A stretch of 64,000 nt of DNA, taken from contig CM065706.1 of NCBI GenBank assembly GCA_017654935.2, positions 17,462,452 through 17,526,451 of the forward strand. The letters are read 5' to 3'. Source of the stretch: Phymorhynchus buccinoides (Eukaryota; Mollusca; Gastropoda; Neogastropoda; Raphitomidae). Below are positions 23,597 through 35,000 of this stretch, piece by piece; the stretch's first letter is position 1; each line of letters opens with the position of its first letter. A model generated the notes under the pieces. The model saw only the letters and a program-made list of their open reading frames with translations, was not told the DNA's origin and did no database searches. A program made the translations under genes and the position numbers.

Positions 23597-23803
23597 AGTA
23601 GCGGATTTAAGCAGTACAAAAACAGTACTGCACTGAGTACTGAGGGTTCGGGCGGAGGCGGCAGCGATGTTGTGTCTGTGCTGCCTGTCATAGCGAAAGA
23701 CTACAAAGAGTCTCACAAAAAGACTGCCAAGAAAAAGAAGAGCAAGAAGTCAAAGAAGAGCCACAAAAGCACTAAGGCACACATTGCTTTGTTTTATGAA
23801 TAA
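23597..23803 (+). CDS. Possible terminal exon, lysine-rich (paralogue of 27789)
   Basis: A strong acceptor (ttcttttcag) precedes AGTAGCGG. The frame S-S-G-F-K-Q-Y-K-N runs 68 codons to TAA at 23801, which overlaps an AATAAA. The end is lysine-rich (KKTAKKKKSKKSKKSHKS), then KAHIALFYE. It starts and ends like the segment at 27789 (S after ttcag|AGT; lysine run; K-A then a short hydrophobic end). No upstream exon was found. It could be an alternative last exon or a duplicated relic. Known lysine-rich tails are often nucleolar signals; that is only an analogy. Confidence 0.28.
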   Translation, partial: SSGFKQYKNSTALSTEGSGGGGSDVVSVLPVIAKDYKESHKKTAKKKKSKKSKKSHKSTKAHIALFYE

Positions 23804-26800
23804 ACCCTCCACCTAGGAGGTTATGTTTTTGTCTCTTGGTCTCTGTCAAATGTCTGTGAACATGTTATGTCCTTGGATTAAAAAGTTAATAGACTAGAGG
23901 GGGGTGGGAGGAATAATAGGAGGGGTGTTGCCAGGGGTTATTCGGGCTGAAGAATATTTTTATATTCCCTAAAACGTTTTCTGTAGATTATGATTTTGGA
24001 GCCAAAATTGGTTTATTTGTGTTTGTATGTGTTTTTTGTTTTTTCTTCGTTGTGTTTAGCAATATAGCAAATTAAGAACTGTTTTGATGGGGGTTTACAG
24101 TTGAGTGCTATATTAAAAAAATTTGTTATTGTAGTAATAATATGTTGCTAATATTGCTGTAACCTTTTATTTTTTTAACTTTAAAGAATGCAAGACACAC
24201 CTGAGTTTTAAAGAAATAACTTTTGTGTAACCTAATTAGTTCATTGATGGGTGGTTGTCATTTCTCTCCCAGGATATGTTTTGTTCAAATAATGACATCC
24301 TTGTAGACCCTGGTGTTTGGAATGGAAGGCTTGGCGTAGGTTTGGGCTGTGTCATTGCTCTCTGCCAGTGCCAGTATCATTCATTTATTCTGCTTTGCAA
24401 TAATGATGACTTTTCTAGGGTTTTTAGCTCCACTCAATATTTGTAGGAGTGCTTTTTTCCAGCATATGCCTGGGTTTTGGAGTGCCCAAAATGTAGCTTC
24501 TGATTTTTGGAGTTCCAAAAAAATATGGCTTCCGGTTTTGGGAATGTCCAAAGGTATGGCTTCTAGTTTTGGGAGTACATAGATTGGGGTAAACTTTTTG
24601 ATGAGACTTGTGCTAAACATCGATTGCAGAGCAGTTCGGAAAGCAATGACGTAATTTTGTTCTAAAGTTTGGCTTGTGTTCTAAAAGGCCCTCAAAAACA
24701 AAAGTTTTGCTATTTGCTTTCTGGTTTTGAGGTAACAACATGCTGAAAATGCCTATCTTTGTATGACTTCAAAAAGTCGGATCAGAAACGTTTCACTCGG
24801 CATGTGATATTGACAGTTTAGCCGCTATTACTTCGTTTTGGAATTCGTTTCACCAATTACAATTTTTTTGTTACTGCATGGGTGCAACTTTTCCTGGTAT
24901 ACAAGGATTTCCTGTTTTTGAATGTTGTAACGTTGCTAGAGATATGATGGTTCTATTTTGAGCGTCTGTAGTCTGTATACTTACTCCCATACACACTCAA
25001 ACCACACAAAGTCCAAGGTTACAAAACAAGACAACTTTTACTTGATTTCAAAGCTGTGTGTTGGTGCGCTTGTGCCCTTCACCACATTTCAAACAAATAT
25101 TTCAACTTCAATTGCATAACCTATCTAACGCGCAATTTCCCATGACTCCCCTCCCAACCATACCCAAAATCCTATCCCACTAGTTCAAATCAAAGTTACT
25201 TAATTTCAAACATGCATAATCAATAAATAACCAGCATGCACAGCAGAAGAATGACAGTTAGGCACCGCCGACACTCCCACACACACATTCCACACTTAGC
25301 TGTAAAGCTGATGGTCACATGCGGTGACGTGCGAATGTTCTCAGTCTGTCCGTGTTGTAGTCGTTGCACCACCGGAAAGCACAGAGGTAGTCAAGGGGAG
25401 GGAGACCGTTCCCCGCCACACTCCCCGGTGAAGGCGCTGGAACCAACGGTCAGGCCCGACGTGGGGAAGCCCTCTCCTCAAATGCAGGATTCGCTTTGTG
25501 GCTCGAGGAGGTTGTTCGGCACCCGCATCTGGCGAAATTGGTAGCCCGGACCGAAGCACTTCCGGGATCGTCCAGTCCGGGAAGAAATGTTCAGCTGTAG
25601 ATTAAACAAAACAGTTTGTGTCGTCGCCGTTAGTCTTTAGCAGAACGCTCTCTCTTGGCAACGCCTACAGAAGAATACTAAGTGTTAAGAATGGTGGTGA
25701 GTAAGGCGATGGTAAAGAAGAAGACAGACGGAATCGGCTAACCGGTCTAAATTAATAACTAATATAGAAATAAGTCGCTGCCCGTCGTCCACAAAACGTT
25801 CTCAACCTGAAAGGTAAGTTTAGTTTAATCAACATGCCAAGATGACCAGTCGCCAAGAAGAAAAATAGGAAGAGAATGACACACAGCAATTATTGCAAAC
25901 ATTGTAACATTAAATATTTAGCAGCTTAATTACCAGGCTGCTCACTAAGCACAAAAAGAGCATTTCTTGAATGCACGAAAAGCATAGCCATCAACCACAG
26001 TTTTTAGCGCCACACCCTAATATTATAAAGGGTCATGCTAGGGTCCTAACTATTAGCGTTCTGTAAACGCTATTAATGAGCCAGTCAAGAACATGTTCCA
26101 AAAATGACAATCTTCCCCAGTTACAGTTAACTCGAAAGTACTCACCGAAACTTTTCCGAAAGTGCAATAACTTCACTAAAATAACTCTAAATTACAATAA
26201 CATTATTTACAACACTACTCACTATCCAAAAATAGGTTACGAAACCATTCACGAGCGCTACAAAACGGTTTGTAACACAAACAGAAAACGCCCGTAACAC
26301 AAACAGAAAACTTCGCGACCTAGATTTTCCGAGCAAAAATTACCTCAACAGCTGGTGAACCTGTTCGTCCACGCGGCTACTTGGGACATTCTCCCAGTAA
26401 AAGGTAGGTAAACTTGCAAATTATATACAAACTTGACAGGAGTTGAACTTGTCTAAGTGAGTTCTCCGGTTGTTCCCTTCCGTTCCCACTCTTCCTTCTC
26501 TCTTCTTCTTCATGCGATCAACGAAGTCGTATCGCCCAGGCTGGGTCAGCGAAGACCTAAGCCTCCAAGCAACGAAGCATGGAGCTTTTTCCCTTCAGGC
26601 TCCTTCTCCCACCGATGACAAATTTGAACTGACTTATTTTAGCTTTAGCCCAAACGGAATCAAATCTAAAAAACAGAAACTCACACACGCAGGCAAAAGA
26701 CAAAGCCATCAAACCGGTTTATAACATCGCATTCCACGTGGGTCGCGAAATGTCAAACTTTATTGTCATCAACACACAAACTACACGGGTTTCTGCAGAC

Positions 26801-27788
26801 AATTCACAACTCGCTACTTGGTAAGCAAATACCCGAAGGAAAGGGGGGAGAAAAACCCCCAGTGATAAATGTAAAACTAGAAAGCACTGTCACAGTGCAA
26901 CCAAACTGTGACAAATGTTACCAGAAAAGGAATTTCCTTCTCTTTTTTTTGGGTCACAAAAAATCTTTGTTTACTGTATTTTTCAAACACTTTAAAATAA
27001 GCATATTTGTATACATTGTGGAAAAAGCAAACTAAGATACCTTCATAAATCATTTTTTTCTTCAGCTGCAGGGGGACATTACCCCTAGATCCCGGCCTTA
27101 CAGGTTTTTTCATTTTGTGTAGTTGCACCCATGTTACTGTTATGGCCGCGGGAGGTTAGCAGATGACATAATCCTTGAAGTTGTTGACTTCTTCGATGTA
27201 AAATCAATCGGTCATATGACCTCTTGCCTGCCGAAACTATCGGACAAAATCGAAAGTTTATGCGTCAATGACCTATGAGTTATATGACTGACGCCAAGAC
27301 TGATCCCTGCCACAGTGCTAGAAGAGTTAATGTAATTTGGGGGTAAGAGAAAAGTGGTAAAATTATTAAAAAGAATAAGACTATTGTTTTGTAGAACTTG
27401 AAAAATGATCTCCATAATTTTGAGTGGTGAATAATGAATTATCACATTGAATGTCCCTCATTATTGATAGCCTTGGATGTCTGGCGGCTAACTGTTTTAG
27501 GCCAAAATACAGCTGTTGTAATCCTTGGCTTCTAACTTTCAGATCATAGGCAGCTACACTTAATGCAAGAAAAGCTGTGATTTCCTGTGTATAGATTAAG
27601 CTTTTTGCCCCTATTTTGCTAAGTGCAGATATTACTGTTATTCAACTGATAGCTTTCTTACCATAGTTACTATGATACTTATTTCGAATTTAAATTGGCG
27701 TAAGGCAAACATGTATCTGTAAGCTCTATTGATTTCATTCCTGTTTTTATGCTGACCTTTCTGTTTTCTCTTTTTATGCTTTTTTCAG
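23804..27788. other. Non-coding; nothing firm
   Basis: 24474-24585 repeats the 'ttttggagt' motif of 20581-20790. 24960-26770 has no large frame and may be transposon-derived, but I found no LTR or inverted termini. 27060-27135 is a fragment of a repeat shared with 43378-43515 and 50515-50605 (gggggcgttgccccc type). Confidence 0.35.
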
Positions 27789-27986
27789 AGTAAAGGCTCA
27801 TTACCCAATACTAAAAGAAACTCAGGCCATACAAAAGGTTCCAGTGGTGATGGTTGTGATGGTAAAAATCTGACGCAGGCTGGGCTAGTCACCCCTGCAT
27901 CTCAAGGAAGCAGCACACTCGGCAAGAAGCTGAAAAAGCCCAAGGCAAAATGCACAGCTGTCCATTTCATGGCAGTATTGTTTTGA
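27789..27986 (+). CDS. Possible terminal exon, lysine-rich (paralogue of 23597)
   Basis: Acceptor gcttttttcag precedes AGTAAAGG. The frame S-K-G-S-L-P-N-T-K-R-N-S-G runs 65 codons to TGA at 27984, with GKKLKKPKAKC near the end and a short hydrophobic end (VHFMAVLF). Layout matches 23597-23803. An internal donor-like gatg|gtaaaa at about 27870 (phase 1) would make it a shorter internal exon. Not linked to the USPL1-like gene: its next exon begins in phase 0. Confidence 0.25.
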   Translation, partial: SKGSLPNTKRNSGHTKGSSGDGCDGKNLTQAGLVTPASQGSSTLGKKLKKPKAKCTAVHFMAVLF

Positions 27987-28439
27987 TTCATTTCAAGTTT
28001 GAATGGGTTGCGTGTGAGCTTCACTTTGTTGCCTATGTGACAAGTCAGATACATTTTTTTTAAAGATGAGGAGACATGCATTAATTTGAAGATTTGGTAT
28101 CATGCTGAAAGAGAAATTATTAACAGCTGAAGGTTCTTGCTGAGGTGGAAAATCATTTTATAACCATGTGTGTGCCTGCCATGTTAAGTACTTTTCAATT
28201 TTATCAGTGGTTCATATTTCTATTGAAACTGTTGGTCTCTTGCTGTGACTAGTGTTCCTAAACTTGTGAGTTTGTGGAGGCAAAAATTATTAGCTAAGAG
28301 AAAGACAAAAAGAAATATACCGGGGGTAAAATAAAACACTTAGATTACAACAACAAAAGAAAGATAATGACATATTTCCTTGGCCTTTCATACAGCTAAA
28401 ATATTGATGCATTTTATTTCAAGAAGAAAAGGTGCACAT

Positions 28440-30440
28440 ACTCTAATAGTTTGGTCACATTTCACCGCAATGAAGAAGTAGAGTGTACTTTCCCTGACGA
28501 TTTTCTTATGATTTGCTGCATCAACATTTGAAGAAGAAGAAAGAGTGCACTCTTTGAAGTATTTCTGTGCATTGAAGAAGAAAGAATGTACTCATAGAAA
28601 TATATATATGAACTGAAAGAAAAGGAAAGAATACATTTTCTGAAATATCTGTTCATCGAAAAAGATGGAAGTACTCGTGGATATATTTCTGTGCATTGAA
28701 GAAGAAGAAAGTGTGTCCTCACAGAAATATATCTCTGAACTGAAAGAAGAGGAAAGAATACATTCTTTAAAATATGTATGTGCATTGAAGAAGAAAGAGT
28801 GTAGTCACAGAAATATAGAAGAGAAAAAAATACATTCTCTGAACTATTTTTGTGCGTTGAAGAAGAAAGAATGCATACTCTAAAATATCACTCTTGAAGA
28901 AGAAAGAGTGCATTCTATGAAATATTTCTCTGCATTGAAGAAGAAGAAGAAAGAATGCATATTCTAAAATATGTCACTGTATTTAAGAAGAAAGAGTGCA
29001 TTCTATGATATATTTCTGCATTGAAGAAGAAAGAATACTCTAAAATATTTCACTGTATTTAAGAAGAAAGAGATTCTATTGTATATTTCTGCATTGAAGA
29101 AGAAGAAGAAAGAATACTCTAAAATATTTCACTGTATTCAAGAAGAAAGAGTGCATTCTATAAAATATTTCTCTACATTGAAGAAAAATATTTCACTTTT
29201 TAACTAATTTAAGAAGAAAGAGTGCATTCTAATTTCTATGAAATATTTCTCTACATTGAATTTGAAGAAGAAGAAGAGGAAACAATGCATACTCTAAAAT
29301 ATTTCACTGTATTTAAGAAGAAAGAGTGCATTCTATGAAATATTTATTTACATTGAAGAAGAAGAAAAAGAAGAACAAAAAGTAAAATTCATTGAATTAT
29401 TTCTATGTATTGAGGAAGGAGAAATAGTGCATTCTCTGGCATATTTCTCTGTATTAACCTTTAATACAAAGATTAATTTAAAGAAGAAGAAGAAAGAGTG
29501 CATTCTCTGAAGAAAACAAATCTACCCGTACCGCTAAAAGCGTTAAAAAAAAATTAAGGGGTGGTTAAAGAATAAGAAAGAATGTCTGTATTGAAGAAGA
29601 AGAGAGAGTGCACTCTCTTAAATATTTGTGTTGAAGAAGAAGAATGAGTGCATCTCTGTATTGAAGAAGAAGAGAGAGTGCACTCTCTAAAATATTTGTG
29701 TTGAAGAAGAAGAATGAGTGCATCTCTGTATTGAAGAAGAAGAGAGAGTGCACTCACTGAAATATTTATGTTGAAGAAGAAGAATGAGTGCATCTCTGTA
29801 TTGAAGAAGAAGAGAGAGTGCACTCACTGAAATATTTATGTGTGTTGAAGAAGAAGAATGAGTGCATCTCTGTATTGAAGAAGAAGAGAGAGTGCACTCA
29901 CTGAAATATTTATGTGTGTTGAAGAAGAAGAATGAGTGCATCTCTGTATTGAAGAAGAAGAGAGAGTGCACTCACTGAAATATTTATGTGTGTTGAAGAA
30001 GAAGAATGAGTGCATCTCTGTATTGAAGAAGAAGAGAGTGCTCTCTCTGAAATATTTTTGTGTGTTGAAGATGGAGAAAGAGTGTCTCTGTATTGAAGAA
30101 GAAGAAGAGTGCACTCTCTGAAGTATGTATGTGTGTTGAAGAAGAAGAAAGAGTGTCTGTATTGAAGAAGAGAGAGTGCACTCACTAAAATATTTCTGTG
30201 TGTTGAAGAAGAAGAATGAGTGCATCTCTATATTGAAGAAGAAGAGTAGAGAGTGCACTCTCTGAAATATGTATGTGTGTTGAAGGAGAAAGAGTGCATC
30301 TCTGTATTGAAGAAGAAGAGTAGAGAGCACACTCTGAAATATTTCTGTGTGTTGAAGAAGGAGTGTACTTGCAGAAATATTTCTGAATGGAAGGAAGATG
30401 AAAGAATGCATTCTCTCATGAATATATCTGTGTGTTCTGA
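28440..30440. repeat. 2-kb degenerate minisatellite, 70/74-bp unit in its best part
   Basis: Units are built from ttgaagaagaagaa + agtgca(t/c)tctct + gaaatatttctgtgt. In 29586-30018 the phrase 'ctgtattgaagaag' recurs at 29586, 29656, 29726 and 29796 (70 bp), then 29870, 29944 and 30018 (74 bp, a tgtg insertion). The left half is more diverged and shorter in period. Reading frames up to 242 residues through it are repeat artefacts. Confidence 0.92.
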
Positions 30441-30663
30441 AAAGTGGAAGAGAAAAAGTATAGTATTGTTTCTCTGAGCTATTTCTGAGCAAGCATAAAA
30501 GAAAAATATCAAAGTTGAGGGCTTTTCTCTGTCCTTGAAGTATACTGATGTAAAAAAAACCCACACAGTCTTGATAATGTTGTTAAAGTATTGTAAATGT
30601 TATTGTTCCTTTGTTGTTGTGTAACTGGTTGACCTTGTGACCATATGGTCTAAAAGTAAGCTT

Positions 30664-30664
<1 letters not shown>

Positions 30665-30752
<88 letters not shown>
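30665..30752. repeat. (CT)n microsatellite
   Basis: About 88 bp pure CT. The remainder of 30441-31524 is non-coding with nothing recognised; the undiscovered 5' exon(s) of the USPL1-like gene may lie here or further left. Confidence 0.95.
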
Positions 30753-30757
<5 letters not shown>

Positions 30758-31524
30758 CCTCTCACACACATACGCACAGAATAATTGGTGGGTTTTGTGT
30801 TGTTGTTTTTGAAGGGGGGTATATTATTTTTAAAAATCAATGAAGAGGCTTGCTTGTGCCATAAGAACATATTGAAAGTAATGTTGATGAGAGATATGCC
30901 AAAGAAGTGTCCATGTGAGAAAATCATTAATGGATTATTAGTGCTATCAAAATGTGCACTTGAATGGCACCACTCAGAGTCAGACATATTCAGGCTAGAA
31001 TCAAGCCCCCCTTGGTTCAAATGATTTTCAGAGAAGTTCTAGGATCTTGCAGAGGATTAACAAAAAGGAATTTTGTGCCCAAAAGTCAAAACCGGTTCTT
31101 TCAGCTACATGTATATTTCTTTATTCTACACGAACACTTCAAGATAAGGAGGAAAAAATGCCATAGCATTTCATGTTTTATAAATTGCAGCCCTTCATGC
31201 CATGGAGCCAATCTCTGTATGAAGAGAGTGGCCTTGGTCCTATTAAGGCAAACTGGTAAATTTCTCTATTGAACAAGGGGGGGAAATGCATTCTCTTTTG
31301 TTTGAGACATTTGTGTCAGTTTTAGCCTATCTGAATAGAAAAGGTTCAGACAACATGAATTATTCAAAGTGTTCATAAAGCTATACATGAAGTATCAGCA
31401 AACTTTTACTCAGTCCTGGTACTCAGCCACTTTTGTTTTAAATTAGGAGTAATTGAGAGAAGTAATAAGCAGTTAAACGCTGAAAGGGTTCATGATTTTA
31501 GAATAGTAGCTGGTTTGTGGGCAG

Positions 31525-31647
31525 GTTCCTGAGAGTGGAGCTAGGAAGCAGCTGTGTGGAAAGTGTGCTGAAAGTGGCCGGGAGTCCAAGCTACGTTTCT
31601 ACCAAATACACATTAACGAAGCCATTCTTATGTGTGAACATGCTGAG
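31525..31647 (+). CDS. USPL1: USPL1-like SUMO isopeptidase, exon with N-terminal Cys finger (first half)
   Basis: Acceptor tttgtgggcag at 31524 and donor GAG|GTAACT at 31648, phase 0 at both ends; 41 codons. It encodes CGKCAESGRESKLRFYQ, then H-I-N-E-A-I-L-M-C-E-H. This aligns with the N-terminal segment of vertebrate USPL1 (CPACREKGKLKALKTY...SIFLCED). The next exon begins with Cys, completing the CxxC...C...C cluster across the intron. An in-frame stop (tag, 31507) lies 5' of the acceptor, so a further upstream exon must supply the start codon. USPL1 is a peptidase-C98 SUMO isopeptidase associated with Cajal bodies in vertebrates; it removes SUMO (preferring SUMO2/3) from substrates. The acceptor is only moderately pyrimidine-rich, so the exon's left edge is less sure than its right. 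Confidence 0.75.
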
Positions 31648-32076
31648 GTAACTTTTTCTTTTATCTTCTGTGTGTGTGTGTTGACAAGATTTCCACTTAA
31701 TTTACCAAAGAGTTTATTGTTTTTCAGCTTGTTTGTTGGTTGTTGGAGTGTTTGTTTTTTACCTTGCAAATGATTTTATTGCTTCTTGGCTTCAGAATTT
31801 TTTATTTTGTTGTTGCTATTAGCATGTATTTCAAAATGGCAGTTATTGCTGCATTGGTGATTATCACGTGAACATGATTGAAAGTAATCAAGTAACTCGA
31901 TTGATATCATTCTTTACAAAGGTAAATAAGCCTTATGCATATTATGTTTATGTGCTCTCAGTTGAAAATATTGTGGCTGTGTACTGTATATATGACAAAC
32001 TGACTTTCTCAACATTCTTTTAACAAAGACAAAATTGTTGACCTGATTGTGGTGTGTGTTTTTTTCTGTTGGGCAG

Positions 32077-35000
32077 TGCACATTTTCCCTGACCACCAGC
32101 TGTGTAGTGACCAGAGACTTTAGTAGTGTGAAGAGACTTCGCCACAAGCTGCCCTTAGCCTACAGAAGCCTGCCAGCTTCCCCGGCCCCCAGCCATTCTT
32201 CGGGGTCTAGCGCCAGCGGGACGGACCCAGGCTGCTCTCGATCCTCGTCCCCACTCAGTCGCACCACATCTGACAGTTGCCTCATAGCTCGGGGCCATAG
32301 ACGCGATTCCACGGACTTTCGTCTTCTGGTGGGTGATGCCGCTGGCGATTGTGCATTCAGCAACGGACTGACCAACGACTACTTCCATCACTATGAACGT
32401 CAGACCACCGAAGAGTTTGCAGCCAGCGAATCGGATGATTTGAGCGCCTTGCTGGCCAGAATTGAGGATGTAGACTTTGTGTGTGAGCCCAGCAGCGTTG
32501 AGGCGGAGCCTGGTCAATTTGTGGACGCTCTCGAAGAACTAATAGACATGGATGGTGATGACGACTGTGTGGTGCCCCTTGACAAGGGAGACAACCTGGG
32601 GGGAGGCCCTGCTCGGCGACAGCCTGGGGAGCAGGGTTCAGGGGATGCTCTGGCCAATGGGTCGGGAGATCAGGGCCTGGAGGTGCTCATCCAGCAGAAC
32701 CAAGGGGAGAAGACGTTCCCAGCCCACAGCGCACCGGGCTTGGAAGCCCAGAATGTGGAGCAGGCTGTGTCCTCTTCCACAGCCAGCTTGGAAGGAGGTG
32801 AAGAGGAACAGGACATTGCCATGTTCCAAACTGGAGACAACGCTCAGCAAGTGACCCCTTCATTTGTTGTGTCGGACAATAATCCTCACCAGTCCTTTGT
32901 CGGTGGGGAAATGGAGATGGGGCAGCAGTTTGTGGTCACTGAAGGGTCGACATACGGCCACATGGTAGACCCATGCACAAGCTCCCAGAGCATGTTCATG
33001 GAAAGTAACGCGCCCCTGGCACAAAGTTACGTGACTGAATCCGCTCATGAATCACCCGATGAAACGTCTGAAATGGTGTATGAAGATAACATGCAGTACC
33101 CCACTGAATCTGGAGGCCACTTTGAAGGTGCTCCAGAATCTCAGGATGTGTATGGTGGAGATGAGCAAGAGCAGGTGGACTCGAGCAGTCATGTGCCAGT
33201 GGCTGGACTGGCCACAGACATGGCCATCAGCGGAGCCGCTGTGGAGTCCAGTACTGCCTACGACAACGCTGCTGCTATGGGATACAATGTGCAGCCTGAC
33301 CAGAGCGAAGGCTTTGTGCCGGGAGAGGAGGGCAGCATGGAGGCACAGCAGATGTCAGACAACAGTGAAGCCAACACTGTCACCACAACCGTGCAGCCCA
33401 GTTACCTTGAAAGGAGAGACTTCGAAGCAGAGGCGCTGGATTCCACGAGCCGGCAGGATTTCTACCCTGAGGAGGCTGCTTGCGTCATGGCTGAAGATCA
33501 GGAGCAAGGTGGTGTTTTGGTGGAGCAGTCCGCCACTCACAGCCAGCAGGCTGTAGCTTCAGAGTCCCAGGCCCAGTTTGCAGAATCTGAAACCGCGAGT
33601 AGCTTTGACAAGTCTTCACAGCTGGCTGCACATATTCTCTCCAGAATGCCTCAACAGATGGTGGGAGCTCAACAGCCTTTCTCTCAGCTCCCTGACCAAT
33701 ACGCAGAGCACAGTGAAGAAATCACAGAAGAGGAGGTTTCTCAACAGCATCCTGCAGACTTGCAACAAGAGTCTCAACACTATGAAGAACCCTTGACCCA
33801 GGAGGCCTCTGTGTCTGACGTGGGTGCAGAGATGGTCAGTCAAGTGGCTGGTGATGCTGCTGAAGAGGTGACCAGCTCTGGTTTTGCTTCCTCCACAGTG
33901 CCTGAAGACCCTAGTGAGAGGGATGCTGGAGACTACACCACCGACCCGGGCAGCATGGAAGTGGAGGGACATCAGGAGGCCCCAGGCACCAGCGAGGCTG
34001 TCCACGTGGAGGCCAGAGAGCTGGCAGAAGATGAAAATCCACAACACCAGCAATACCAGGTGATGCCAGACTCTGATCAAACTTTTGACTATGAGCAAGC
34101 ACAAGCTGAAAGTCACCAGCAAGGGAGCTACCAGCAGACAGTAGGCTATGAAGCGGACCCTTCAGAAGAGGAGGCTCAAGTTGAGCAGTTTGCAGCTGAA
34201 CAGCCTGATGAACTGGTTCAGTCAACCATGCACTCTGTGGGTCAGGAGGCCACTGCGGTTTATGACCAATCAGAATACCAAACGGTTCATTCAGCAGAGG
34301 CTGTTTCCTCAGGAGAAGTGCCCTCCCAGGAGGTCGACCTGGTTCACTCGGAGCAGTACCAGATAGCTCAGCCCAGTGACTCCCTGGAATCGGCCCAGTA
34401 TCAAGTCCCTCACTCCGGTGAACTTGTAGAGTCGGAAGATTATCAAGTCAGCCAGTCTGGAGAGTATGTGCAAGGGCAAGAGTATGAGGCTGCGCCACAG
34501 TTGGAGCAGGCCCATGAATTGCAATACCAAATTGAAACCTCGGATCAGGGCGGTCAAGAACAAGAGTATCGAGAACAGGAATACCAAGTGGGTGATGTTG
34601 CTGAACATGAGCAGCAACATTATCAGTCGGAGCAGCCTGCGGAAGCAGACTACCAAGAGATTCAAACCAGTGAGCAGGCTGTGTCCGAATACCCAGAGAC
34701 GCAGCCTCACGAAGAGCAAGGCCAACTTCACCAGTACTCGCATTTGCAGGCCTCAAGCACTGCTGATTATCAGGAAGTTCCACACCAGCAGGTGCAAGAA
34801 CAATCTGTGGACAGTTTCCAGCCTGTGGAATATTCAGAGCAATCTCAGCCTGCAGAGTACACAGAGCAAGCTCAACCTGTGGAATACATGGAGCAAGCTC
34901 CGGCAGATATGGAGCAGTATGTGGTTGACTCGGGACAGCCAGGGATGTCCTCTGATGTTGTGCAGCATGAAGTGCCCGCCACTTTCCATCAGCAAGAAGA

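Noticed and set aside
24970..26770. LTR retrotransposon
   Set aside because: No matching direct terminal repeats, primer-binding site or gag/pol text could be found.
28460..28890. Small frames of 72-107 residues in the gaa-rich region
   Set aside because: They lie in the diverged left half of the minisatellite and share its repeat.
29836..30564. 242-residue minus-strand frame rich in F/S/N
   Set aside because: It is a reading of the 70/74-bp minisatellite; the protein repeats with the DNA unit.
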